Below, one piece after another: positions 1-11,359 of a stretch of 64,000 nt of DNA. Numbering within the stretch: position 1 is the stretch's first letter; every line of letters starts with the position of its first letter. Position numbers and translations under genes: made by a program. The stretch comes from Pyrrhoderma lamaoense (Eukaryota > Basidiomycota > Agaricomycetes > Hymenochaetales > Hymenochaetaceae), in contig NBAZ01000001.1 in NCBI GenBank assembly GCA_002794735.1, positions 3,348,001 through 3,412,000 on the forward strand, read 5' to 3'. The notes under the pieces were generated by a model that was not told the origin of the DNA, did no database searches, and worked only from the letters and a program-made list of their open reading frames with translations.

Positions 1-39
1 ATCCGAGTCAACTATATTCTCTATATATTCTATGTACAG

Positions 40-2824
40 TGAACGGAGGCAAACCTGGCGCAAATCCGCTCTTGCAAATAACACATTTCTTTCCAACAAT
101 CCTACCCTAGAGAACGGGGCAGTCGAAATGATTAAAGAACATAGCACGGAGTCAAGGCAAAGTAATGGGGACGCTACGGACGAGGGTCGTCCAAGTGATT
201 CAATAAATGACTCTTTCTTCCGCGGTCCGGTCAGTCGCCAATCGAGCAGTGGAAGCGGGTTCTTCTCTGGCTCAGCAGAAAGCTCAGGCAGGCAACAAAG
301 CAATAACTACAGAACTCAATCTCGGCCCGGGAGTAGAACTGTTGGATTGTTCGTAGATTCAGGGTCCGTTAGAGGCTCTTCGGAGCTTCCTTACGCAGAA
401 CGAGACAGCCTCAATAGCGACTCACATTTTGTGTCTCACCATACATCAAGCAATAGTGCAAACACGAATGGCTCACAAGTATCTGCTCCGGGCCAGAGCC
501 ATATGTCTCGTAACACCAATTCTTGGGCTAAATATACTGACCTAGAGAACGGCGGAAGCTTGAAACCTGAGATTCAGACTAGCACTAGCCAGACAGCTCT
601 CAGTTCATCGCGCCTTAGTGCCGCCTCTGGGCGGGATTATGATTCTTCAGTATCGTCTAGGCCCACTACCGTCGGTTCTGACAACATGTGGGAGAATCCA
701 TCAAGACCCCGCGTGCTTCCCCTCCACCTGTAGTCTCACACGCTCCAGTGCATGTCAAAGGTGAAAGTATAGGTTCTATGGGCAACGCGACTATTGATCC
801 AAGGGCCTCACCGAAAATTAGCTTACGTGGCTTAGACTCAATGAGTGCAACACATGAAGGGTATGTCACTGCATCCCAAAGCGTAGAGTCTGGCAATGGA
901 ATATATGCACGTTCTAGTCCTGCACAACGTTTCAGAATAGCGAATCCAAGCCCTCCGACCCCCTCTCCTCCTCCAATATCAAGTGCGAATGGATTTCATA
1001 GAACTATACCCAGTGGCTCATCCCGTAGCTCCTCTCACAAGAGCTTACCAGTTCTACCTCCAGATGCGATTCCTGGTCAAACATCTCCATCACCTCAAAA
1101 TTCTGTTAATAGCACCCTTCCGCCAGTCCCCCCATCCGAACCATCACATTCCCCCCAGCTTTCACTCCAGCAAGATACTGAACCGAAAGAAGGAGAGGAA
1201 CCAGAAGCCTTCTTCGTCCGAAATACCTATGCAAAACTAGATGTGACTGGTGTGAAAGGTGACGGATATGAAGAGGGGATTGAAAGAACACGTGCAAAAC
1301 TCGGGCATGATAGAAGAAGTGTTCAATTGGCTGCGATGAACGACGCCAAAGAAGCAGCTACAGGAGAGATTCCTAAGAAAGAACTTGAAATTTTGACTAG
1401 TGTGGATCGGTATGTTGTCTTACTTATCTGATCTGAGACGATAAACCAGTAATCTCTGATATCTTTAACTTAATCAATAAGATATGGTTTCTTTGACTCG
1501 ATGTCTCATGACAGGAGTGTACTGCTACCTTCGGCAGCCTTATCTAAGCCACTTCAGCCGCTCACGCAAATTAATGTGTCCTGCCCTCCCGCACCTGAGC
1601 CGCTAACATCCATTCCAAAGCCTCCTGTGATATCTAAGGAGCGGGAAGCTCGGAGGATAGGAAAGTGGGGGCGCATGCTTGAGGCCGAGAGGCGAGACCC
1701 CGGAGGAAACGTCTCTGTGTGGCGCCTTGCACGGGGAAAGGAACGTAAATTGCGAGGACGTGTCTTCAAAGGTATCCCTGATGCTTGGCGGTCAGCGGCA
1801 TGGGAGGTGCTCATTAGCCGATGGGTCGGATTGCAAAAGAAAAAGAGCTTAGATGCGAGTAGTCTAGAGGAAATGTTGAATGGATTAAGGAGAGAATATC
1901 GTTCTAGTATAGACAGGCCAAGTAGTTACGACGTGCAAATTGATCTAGATGTCCCGAGAACAATCAATGGGCACGTTCTGTTCAAAACAAGATATGGGCT
2001 CGGGTATGTGGAAATAAACTTTTAAACTAATCAAACTCTAATTGTCGCTTACTCTATAATGTTACTTTACATTGTTTTAGACAACGATCACTCTTCCACA
2101 CCTTGCACTCTTTCTCACTTGTGTGTAATGAGTGCGGGTACTGCAAGGAATGGGACCACTCGCGGCAACACTTCTGTGCTATTATGAGCCTGAGAAGGTG
2201 TATGCAACTCTTGTGCATTTCCACGATGAATATCAAATGCATGATATTTTCTTACCTGGTTTTCCTGGATTGCTGGAGGCAATATACATCCAAGAACGCA
2301 TCTTGGAGAAGATGTTGCCTGCGGTATTTGAATCTTTTGTGAGTAGAGACTCTCCGCATAGAATCTTCAGCAGGATATAGTGCTTATCAATCTAACTTCA
2401 GAAAAAACACATGATCTCCACGACAAGTTATGCGACAAAGTGGTATATTACACTCTTTGCAAATAGTGTACCGTTTCAGACGCAGCTCCGCCTTTGGGAT
2501 GTCTTCTTGTTAGAGGGACGGGACGTGTTTATACTTGTTGCTATTTCAATAGTCTGGGCATTGAAAGGTACATACACTCTGATATATGGGTGGTCTTTTA
2601 TTGAACATACCTTTGTTATAGATCATATCACTTCGCCACAAGCGAGTTTTGAGACTATTCTTTCACTGCTCTCTTCATTTTTTATACCTGAGGACGAAGA
2701 TGTTCTACTACGTTGGATTGGGCGAGCCCTGGATGATAAACGTCTCCGAGCTGATATGGAAAAGTGGCGCTCTGACTGGAAGACTCTTGTGAAGGAAGGA
2801 AAGGAAGGAAATGTTCTCTTATAG
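40..2824 (+). CDS. TBC-domain Rab GTPase-activating protein (5' partial)
   Basis: Probably stimulates GTP hydrolysis by a Rab GTPase in vesicle traffic. The first visible exon opens after a TACAG acceptor at 35-39, so the start codon lies before the window. Exons are 40-1409, 1515-2003, 2081-2338, 2402-2567 and 2622-2824, all GT-AG. About 460 residues of Ser/Pro-rich, probably disordered sequence come first. The TBC domain then opens with RGRVFKGIPDAWR, has the arginine-finger motif IDLDVPR (the IxxDxxR pattern), a split glutamine-finger motif GYC/QGM, and later RLWDVFLLEG. Two one-base losses break the frame: in 682-733 (probably the CCCC near 707) and near 2144, inside the glutamine finger. 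Both catalytic fingers are present once the frame is followed, so I take it as an intact gene with sequence errors. The family is certain; the Rab target cannot be told. Confidence 0.88.
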
Positions 2825-4548
2825 AAACATGAACACTAAAAAAATCCAGAACAGCAGAGCATCTTTCAGTTCTTGGTCTTTCTTGCGATACACCTTTTTC
2901 TGCTCCAGATTCTTGGTATCTTGGTTTCTTGCTTGAGCTATGCTATTTCTACTTTTATTCGTGTTTTCGGTCTTTGCCCTTCCAGTCTTCAGAACTGTAA
3001 TGCTGTTTGGTTCTTTTTTCTTCTTTTTTCTGCATTATCTTGAAATATCTCGTACCCGATTTATGCTATTCAGTTTCTCTTCGCACTGTACACTCTTCTT
3101 TGGCTTCTCTCTTTTTTTGCTTTAGCACCAGCATCGCATCAGGACACGAGTCATAACGTTCGCACGCACTGCATTTGCATTTCCCTTCAATCTTTTTTCC
3201 TCATCCATCCTTATCTCATCTATCATTTTCCCCATAACTCGAGTCGCATCTCCGTTTACCTGCAAATTACAGATACCTTATATTATTCCCACTAGTTTTC
3301 GCTATCTTTTCCGTTTCATCCATCTATTTATCTATCTACCTAGTCTTTTCTTCCGATCTCTCCTTTTTTTTTGATACGATAGACTGCTATCCGTCACTCT
3401 CATTTATCGTTCGAAATTTGTACTACTATCTATCTTTTTATAGAACGTAGGTTCTACTTGGGAAGTTTTTCCTAACGAGATAGAGAATGGTTTATGGTAC
3501 TTTAATACCAAAACAATACAAGGTGGCAAGACAGGAGAAAAAGATTTGTTTTCATAAATTTAGCACGTTAAACAATGCTCAAGCTGATATAGGATACAAC
3601 ATGAGGATGAGGGGAGTTAAAGAAAGAAAAATTTCAACTCACTCATGGCATATTCATTAGTGAAGATGTGCGTGCGAAATGCTGCCATCAAACACTAACT
3701 AAGAGCGATTTTATCTTTCTACCCCTATGTACTTGTATTCTGTACTGGTAGAATTTCCGCATTGTCAGAAGTAACAAGATCCACGGGATTCGACGTCTAA
3801 ACTGACTCGGGAAATTAATTTATATCAATCAGAAGCATGACTGCACACTACATAAACATATGCAATCATGTGTATTTGTGTTTGTATGTGTAAGTGCGAA
3901 AAGGAAACTTTCCCCGCGTCGTGCCATTTCCTATTTCGACGTTTCCCTTGTACCCAAGAAGGAGAGAGAACAATTAACTTCCTCTCTTTCTCCTTAGCGA
4001 TGGGATACCCGTTCTGGGAGAACTTTGTCAAGGACAAAGGGTAACCTGGATTAGGCTTGTGTTGTCGTTTAAACTGTATGATCGTGAGGGACGAAATCTA
4101 GAGATTGATCTGTGGTATGTGACTCCGAGACATCTCCAGCGAAGACTCTAAGTTTAATGAAGAGAGAAAAACAAGACAAAGAGGGAGAGTAACTTGGAGG
4201 CGAATTTGGAATTGATCTCAATATGGTGCGTTCTATCTATGAGGAGGGGTATAAAATCTAGAGCTCAAGTTGTGTTGGTCTACATTCAGTGTCCTAGACA
4301 CTCCAGATCCATTCTCTTGGGGAATTAATTCGCTCAGACGACATCACCGCCGTCGAATCATTACATATCAAATCTCCGTTCATTCGTCCACTTCTCTCGG
4401 AGTGCCTGGCGGAACTATACTAGGGTCTTTTGCATTTGGGCGTTATTCTATAAAACACCTCGGACGAACCACCTCGTACTTTACTCCCAACCCCTCTTCC
4501 ATCTTAGCTTAAGACTTTTACAAGTTTTAACTTTACGAAGGGCGAGTC
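2825..4548. other. Gene-free stretch with 3' UTR of the TBC gene and TATA motifs
   Basis: No coding sequence is supported here. The part to about 3400 is strongly T/C-rich on the + strand and is likely the 3' untranslated region of the TBC gene. TATAAAA boxes lie at 4250-4256 and 4449-4455, pointing to a + strand promoter region ahead of 4549. Confidence 0.5.
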
Positions 4549-4782
4549 ATGTCATACGCTAGACAACCAACCTCTCCATCGGCGACTTTCTTCGCTCTTG
4601 CGTCTCCCACAGCTCTTTCGTTCGCTGCACAGCAGTCATCCCAGAGACCACGAGATGCGTATGACATGTATGCGGACTTGTGTTCACTCTCTTCATCGCA
4701 TCATCAGCACCAACAAGTCCGGGATCGTCGTAGTCACGCACCGAGCCAAGGTCTTTCCTTAAGGAAAAAGTTCTGGAAGTAG
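4549..4782 (+). CDS. Possible small hypothetical protein, 77 residues
   Basis: I do not recognise this reading frame. It starts MSYARQPTSPSATFF, is rich in Ser, Ala and His, has no clear domain, signal peptide or membrane segment, and ends LRKKFWK. A TATAAAA box lies 94 bases upstream and the ATG is in an acceptable context, which is the only reason to list it. An antisense open frame of similar length overlaps it, and the region could equally be the promoter or leader of the ING-family gene downstream. Confidence 0.2.
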   Translation: MSYARQPTSPSATFFALASPTALSFAAQQSSQRPRDAYDMYADLCSLSSSHHQHQQVRDRRSHAPSQGLSLRKKFWK

Positions 4783-4950
4783 AGTCGGAGTTAGTTTGCT
4801 CGAAGGGACGCATATACGCACCATGCTTACGGTGGCTAGAACGTATTCCGACGAGTCGCGGACATCTTAACACAAATGGGCGTTCATTATTTCGTGATTC
4901 TATCTACTGGGATGGCGCTTCGCCCGTGGTCGTTTTTCGTGTCCAGAATC

Positions 4951-4957
4951 TATAAAA
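4951..4957 (+). promoter_or_regulatory. TATA box candidate upstream of the ING-family gene
   Basis: TATAAAA, about 390 bases before the first ATG of the ING-family gene. It is the third such box in 700 bases (others at 4250 and 4449). Which one is used cannot be told from sequence. Confidence 0.3.
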
Positions 4958-5347
4958 TCTCATTCATTTCAACCTATGATACAATTTCTCATGGAGGCTC
5001 TCCACATATTACTTCGATAACTTCTGTGATATATCATAAACGCTGTATCTACTATCTTCATGAAGCTCTCCGTTGTAGCATATAACTATTCTTCGCTTGT
5101 ATCCTGTATAGATTGCTTTGAAAGCATATATTTTCGTCAATTGATATCTCTATTGTTTGAACACTCTAAATTTCTGGGTCCATTATCATTAACAGATGTT
5201 ACGTAATCATGAACCTAGAAGCCCAGGTCTCAACTTATGACGATCCTAAATATTACCGAGTTTGCTCAACGCCCCCGCTTTCATGTCTGTCCTTTGTCTT
5301 TTCCGCTCTATTCAACATCCACAATCGCGACGATAACCCTTGACACG

Positions 5348-6933
5348 ATGCCTCCGCGACCTATTGGAGCGATGAAGACAAATCAATCTTCATCGACACA
5401 CTATTCTATTGAATTACTCACAGAGTATGCTCATACCCTCGACGCTATGCCTCTCGACCTCTCCCGTATCTTCGCAGACCTTCGCGAACTCGACGCCGTT
5501 TTGACGTCCACAGTGGCGTCCGTGACAGCCAAGATATACAAACTCGTAGAGCTCATCGAAACCAAAAACGCCTCGCCCGAGCAACGTCTCTGGCTTCTGG
5601 GCGAAATAGCTGAGGAGGCAGCCAAGGTACGACCGGGTGCTGACGACAAGATTCGGATAGCAACACAGGCGGCAGATAGTTTACATATACAGAAACAGCA
5701 TCTAACAGCTCTAGCAATGCACCTTCCGGAGTACGAGCCTGCGATGCTAGTCCCAAGACGCGTTATCCACACGTCTCTGCTCGCGCGAACTTACCACCTA
5801 ACAATTACGAGACCGGGAGGCGGCGGCGACCTCCCCATAATCCTAATACATGGATGGGTGCCGGTGAGAGCCCTGTGAAGAAACGTCGTGTTGCTCAAGA
5901 GGAAGACCTGGATTATGGTGTAGTCGGTAAATCGCCCCGGAAGGACAAGACAGGTGAAGGAGCTACCCAAGGCCCCGTGGAGGGCCGCGGACAAAAAAGT
6001 ACGCATACTACCCTTTGTGGATTATATTCTTTAAAATATTTTCTACGTTTTATTTTTTAATGGGGAGTCATATAAAGAACTGATGTATCTGGATATAGGA
6101 CTGAGAGAAACCCATCTCCCCCTGATTCTGTCCGTTCAGCTGCGTCGCCAATGCCCCCAACTACGAACCAACGCGGCGGCAACTCATCCAACTCAGCTAC
6201 TCAGAAAAATTCTTCGTCGTCTTCAAAACGACGTGCGAATCCTTCTGGACATGGAGATGGTTCTCTGCTTGAGACTGTACTCTCAAGAAAGGATAATCAT
6301 CTTCTTGCGCCTTCTTCCTCTATATCACATCCTTCTCTAATGGAGAATCACGATAGTACGTTCCTTTGTTTATCCGTCTCGATGGTTTAATGGATGGTAA
6401 ATATTAACAACGGACATTTTCTTTTGTAGACAAGCGTGATAAAGACTTCTGGCCTGATGGGCAACCAGAGACACCTGCAAATGGCGGTTCAAAAGCTCGA
6501 GGGTCTTCAGTTAACAATAACCATATATCAACTTTGGAAGATTCGCCCGCACCTATAGCGGGGCGGCCACAGGAACACCGGCGACAGCTGCAGGTGACCT
6601 TGATCCTGAGATTGATGCTGATGTGGATGATGGAAGGGTATACTGTGTCTGCGACGGACACAGTTTCGGAGAAATGATTGGTTGTGACCAGCCAGGATGT
6701 AAACGCGAATGGGTAAGCTTATTGTCTACAGTTCTTCAGCTTGAGCGCGTTTCAAGTTTCTCATTCTCTTTTTTTCCCTCACCTTATTATAGTTCCACCT
6801 TGCATGTGTTGGGTTATCCGAAGCGCCTAAGGGGGTATGGTACTGTGACGAATGTACGACTATTCGGAAGAAAAATGCTCGTAATGGGAAGAAAAGGTCT
6901 GGAGGTGGACGGAATGGGAGAAATGGCTCATGA
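5348..6933 (+). CDS. ING-family PHD-finger chromatin protein
   Basis: Homologue of inhibitor-of-growth proteins (yeast Yng1, Yng2, Pho23), which read H3K4 methylation for histone acetyltransferase or deacetylase complexes in the nucleus. Exons: 5348-5998, 6099-6355, 6430-6712, 6793-6933. The N-terminal ING helices include the typical LTEYAHTLDAMPLDLSRIF and ADLRELDAVL. A Ser-rich basic linker follows. The C-terminal PHD finger has the full Cys4-His-Cys3 set, from VYCVCDGHSFGEMIGCD through WFHLACVGL to WYCDEC. A short basic tail ends the protein of about 444 residues. Three one-base losses interrupt the frame: near 5780, in the A6 run at the first splice donor (5993-5998), and near 6561 at GGGG. 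With each base counted, all exon phases fit. The first Met (MPPRP) is chosen because an upstream in-frame ATG adds residues unlike the family. Family certain, exact orthologue not. Confidence 0.9.
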
Positions 6934-7648
6934 AGATGAGATTTATAAAATTAGAGTCTATGTTGATTTCTTTGATTCCTACTATGTCTCCCTCATCCCT
7001 TATCTCTTACTTCTCGCTATGCTCTTGGGTTTCCATTTCGATTTGCTCGTTTGTTTGTGTTTTTTGTATATGACTAATGTACCCCTCTTCATCCTCTCAG
7101 TTTTCCCTCCGAATCCTCTCCTTTCTTCCTCACCGATTGTATATGTATGATCTCCTTTTCTATTCCTCTCACCTGCCCCTACTCCCACTCAATTAATGCT
7201 CAGGGAAAACGAACTCCGCTTTTTGATTTTAGATTATATTATATTATTACCACTTCGTTCCACCCTTTTTTTTCTCTCCCTCTTTCAATAATAAAGAGAA
7301 TACAAGCATCTCCCTTCATCTCTCTCTTTCCCATTTGGCATCTTTTGTGGCCCCGGGCTTTGATACAACACACCAGATTCTTTATTTACTGCTTAGACTG
7401 TTTAATTGTCAACACATCAACAATCAACAATCAAAAGAAGAAGGATAACTAATACTGATACAGATGCATGTGAAGAAGGGGAAAAAAGGATATCTCCCGT
7501 TATTTCAAAACATTTCATATTGTGCTTTACTACTTTACTTTACTTATGCTTCGTACTTCGTATGTTGTTTTTTCTCTCTGCGATAAAAATCGCCCACAAA
7601 CTCCCAACTATACGCCCGCTTCGGTTGGTTAAAGTCTGGCGCTCAAAA
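6934..7648. other. Convergent intergenic region, ING gene and quinone oxidoreductase
   Basis: The two genes end tail to tail here. The + strand is T/C-rich with short AT stretches, as expected for 3' untranslated sequence. No coding or RNA gene seen. Confidence 0.5.
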
Positions 7649-9217
7649 TTACTCGTCGGAGACCTTGACGAGTAACTTCCCAGACGTCCCTCGACTTGTG
7701 ATATCCCGTTGGGCTTGTTGGAGACCTGCGGAAGTGAACGGGTACTCCTTGTGTATGTTGAGTTTAACAACTCCGCTTTCGAGGAGTTTGTAGAATTCTT
7801 GGATGTAGTGGGAGAATTCTTCGGGTGTGGTTATGTAGTTGATGAGGCTATATCAATAAAAGGCATATAAGAAAGGGAGGAAGGGAAGATAGTAAGTGGT
7901 TAGTTGGGCCTGGCTTGGCTGGATAACTTGCGAGGAGATTTACGTACGTTGGACGAGTGAGTTTGATGTTCTTTGGTGTGAGCTTTAGAGGAGAGAAGGG
8001 AGGCACGGCGCCTGATGCGTTTCCGCATGAGACGAGGCTACCTTTACGTTTCAGAACTTCAAAGTCAAGTTCGAATCTAAGTAGATAAGTATCAGCAGCA
8101 GCACAATCAGCACATCATTATCTTTCTCTCTCAAAAAAAGAAGGAAAGGAAAGGTAGGAAACTTAGGAGAATGAAAAGAAGACTCACGTATCCTTCCCAA
8201 CACCATCAAAAACAGCATCCACACCTCTCTCATTCGTAATCTCCAATACACGTTTCACAGTATCCTCTTTCGTATAGATAATCACATGATCCGCCCCATG
8301 TTTCTTTGCCAATTCTGCTTTTTCGGGGAGCTAGTGGTACCGATGACCGTCGCTCCTCTTGCTTTAGCGATTTGAGAGAAGATGAGGCCTAGGCCGCCTG
8401 CGACGGCGTGAATGAGGACTGTTTCGCCCTTTTGGATGTTGTGAGACTCGGTGACGAAGGTGAGTGCTGTAAGACCTTGGATGAGGATGGCGCCTCCTGT
8501 TCGGAGAGAGATGGACGGTGGGAGGGCGAATACACGTGACCAGGGGACGGAGATGTATTCTGCGAAGGAGCCGACGTAGGTCTAATTTATATCATTTGAT
8601 TTAGCAAGAAGGAATCGAATTGAATTGGAACGAAATGGAATTTGAAGTTTTGATTTAAGTTGATTTGTTCCGTTTATCAAGGAAATGTTCATTGAATGAT
8701 ATTACTGACCGCTATGACTTTTGCACCTTCGACGAGACCGCGAATCTTGTACTGTTCTTGTCCGAAGATGGAGGAGTCTGTGGGTAAGCGGACGATCGTC
8801 CCCGACGCTTCTTGACCGAGGCGGACCGGGAAGGATTTTGCGGGGTATAGTCCCGAGCGTTGGTATGTGTCGATAAAGTTTACTCCGGCGTAGTGAACCT
8901 ATTGAGATCGTATGAGAGATGAGCGAATCATGTGTTATGTATTATGGATAGTGTTTAGTGTGTATTATGTGGTTTATTATTATTATGGATGATGTGGTAT
9001 GTGGAATATATGCTGATATTGAACGTACCTTGATGAGGACTTCATCTGGTTTTTGGACTGGGAAAGGTAGGTCTACGAGCTCGAGAACGTCGATGTCTCC
9101 ATGTTGAGGAGCAACTATCGCTTTAATCGTCTCCGGGAATGCCATATTACTCAAAGTTGCAGTCGTTCTTGCCTTTATCGCTGTTGAGAAATTCCGTAAA
9201 TTTGCGGAGAGAGACAA
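7649..9217 (-). CDS. ZTA1: NADPH:quinone oxidoreductase (zeta-crystallin type MDR protein)
   Basis: Medium-chain reductase that reduces quinones with NADPH, like yeast Zta1 and mammalian zeta-crystallin. Exons on the minus strand: 9217-9029, 8898-8710, 8581-8188, 8076-7948, 7847-7649; about 366 residues. The N-terminal GroES-like part carries HYAGVNFIDTYQRSGLYP; the Rossmann part has HAVAGGLGLIFSQIAKARGA, the nucleotide-binding loop; the end is GTSGKLLVKVSDE. No catalytic zinc ligands are seen, as usual for this subfamily. The first 24 residues (MSLSANLRNFSTAIKARTT...) are basic and hydroxylated and could be a mitochondrial presequence; a second ATG at 9145 would give a cytosolic form. A one-base loss at the GGGG of 8325-8328 (CCCC in the coding sense) splits the frame after the GTTSSP motif. 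Confidence 0.9.
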
Positions 9218-10424
9218 GACAAATTTGAGAGGGAGGAAGGGTGTTTAGTGTAGAAGTAGGAATGACGTCTGAGATTAAGTACTCGAGTATGGGGACGGAA
9301 TGAGTCTGAGTAATCAATGAATTCAGACGCTGGTATCGGAGCGTGTATTTTGGGCCGAAAGACATCATCTTATATTGCGTGCTTTTGTAATCTTTCTTGC
9401 TGGTAGAATCCCAAGCCCTGGGTAATTGGATACTCGAGACTATGTGATTTGGTGGAAATAGAGTCTGAATCTAATTTCAATTGAAATAGAGTGTATTACC
9501 GAAAGGTACTGCTACCTGGATAAGGTTAATAATACTACGAAATCGGGATGGATGAGTAAGAACTTAAAGAGGAACCCCATCCTCGGATTTCTGTGATAAC
9601 TTTCGTCAGCTACGTCTACGAGTTTGTCATCTCAATCACCGTATCGCATCAGTTCTTTATTGTATTTCTTTCCAGTAGCTAGTCAAAAAAAAGAAGATTG
9701 AAGTTGAAATTCAAAAGCCTAACCGCACACTATGAAAGTTAGTATATCGAGATTAGACGAACGACGGGAATGCGTTATCACCGGGGCAGTCCTCAAATAA
9801 TGACTTACTTCCACTCTTTTCAACAACTTATTCTAGATATGGACATGCATTTTAGTAGAATGTATAAGAAAAATAACTTGAAGGAAGGGGTTAGCTTCAT
9901 GGAGCTCAAACGGCCGCAATTGGATGACAACAACCCGTGACTATCAAATCCCAACCATGTTATATCTGTGTATCGTTATTTGATATACGATAACATATAT
10001 TTCTATCACTAGTAGAAGAAAAAGAAAGTTTGATGTTTTATAAAGACCATAAAACATATACCGTATAAATAACTTCTGCATTCTAATGTGCGGGAAGCAT
10101 ATACAGACAACTCTCTATTCATCAACAGCACTAGGCCATGAAATAGATGACCGAATACTGCGGTGAGGGTATGTCTCTTCGATATTTTTTCTTTGTAAAA
10201 ACTCTTCTTTGCACGTACCAGTTGTTACTTACTTTGAGAATTTGATGAGATAAGATAAGATAAGATTTTTGTTTAAATACTTATATAAGCCAAGTGTTTA
10301 CATAAGGATCTAAACCAAAACCCTTCTCAGACTTTACTTTTGATCTCAGCACTGTACGGTACTTGAGAGAAAGGTCTCGGAGATCAGCCTCAAAAAAAGA
10401 GAAAAAGAAAAGAAAGAAAGAAAA
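9218..10424. other. Divergent intergenic region
   Basis: Separates the 5' ends of the quinone oxidoreductase (-) and the NR2C2AP-like gene (+), so it should hold both promoters. AT-rich, with a GATAAGATAAGATAAGAT run near 10247. No open frame or RNA gene is supported. Confidence 0.45.
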
Positions 10425-11134
10425 ATGAGTGAACCAGGCGTCGTATCTCTCATCGATGACAAGACTAAAATCATGTATGTATCCATCTTGAGAAACCTCT
10501 CTTCTTTCCCTATACTTCCATTTTTCAAACGTATACATGCTAAGACGCTTCATCATTTTTTTTTGTAGCGCAAGTTCGACACTTGACAAATCTTTCAGTA
10601 AGAAATATCTCACAGATGGGAACCCAGAGACATGTTGGTCTTCTCAGCAGGTAAAAAAAAACATCTATCACACACACCACTAATACCAAACAAAAAAAAA
10701 ACTCTATGCTTATGCTACGATTTTTGATCTTAGGGACTCCCACAATACGTTCACATAAAATTTAACTGTCCAGTCATTCCAAAGACGATACACATCACTT
10801 TCCAAGGAGGCTTCGTGGGCAAAACGTGCTCCCTCTGTACCCTAGTTCCAAGTCCCAGTATCGCTGAAGCCAACGATAACGATGGAAACATCAATACCAA
10901 CCAAAAATCAGTCACTCAAAAAACTCTCAAGACACTTTCGCATATATACCCGGAAGACGTCAATCGTAAACAAACCTTTTCCCTTCCAGATTTTCCCCGA
11001 TCGAAGAAATGAGGATAGTGTTTGAGGAGAGCTCTGATTTTTTTGGACGATCACCGTTTATGATCTTCAGATCGAAGGCCTGCTTCTCTCGTGAAATAGA
11101 TATTAACCAACAACTAACAGACAATAGACAATAA
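10425..11134 (+). CDS. NR2C2AP-like protein (galactose-binding-like fold)
   Basis: Small conserved eukaryotic protein related to nuclear receptor 2C2-associated protein (TRA16); its role in fungi is not known. Exons: 10425-10474, 10569-10650, 10734-11134, about 177 residues. Matching blocks are ASSTLDKSFSKKYLTDGNPE followed by TCWSSQQGLPQYV, then HITFQGGF, IYPEDVNRKQTF and, at the end, VFEESSDFFGR. The order and spacing match the animal protein, apart from a polar insert of about 20 residues before IYPED. A one-base loss near the CCCC at 10995-10998 takes the frame to a stop at 11010-11012, so the conserved DFFGR block is read only one frame over. I include it because it is the family's most recognisable C-terminal motif. 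Confidence 0.8.
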
Positions 11135-11359
11135 ACAATAAACATATTCATGAAAGGAGGGATGGGGAAGGAAGGGAGTTGCAAATAAGGATAAAAAAAG
11201 GAAAAGTTGGAGGGTCACAACAAGTAAGTACAAATGAATCTAGCTACTCTACAAAAAGTCGAAAACAATGTCCACTCTTCCAAACCCGCCTTTCGACATA
11301 AAACTGATTAAATGAATCCAGACAGGAACCCGAGAAAACAGTCTCATCTTCTCAGTGAT

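Noticed and set aside
4559..4873. 104-codon minus-strand frame
   Set aside because: Antisense to a possible small + strand frame and without recognisable content.
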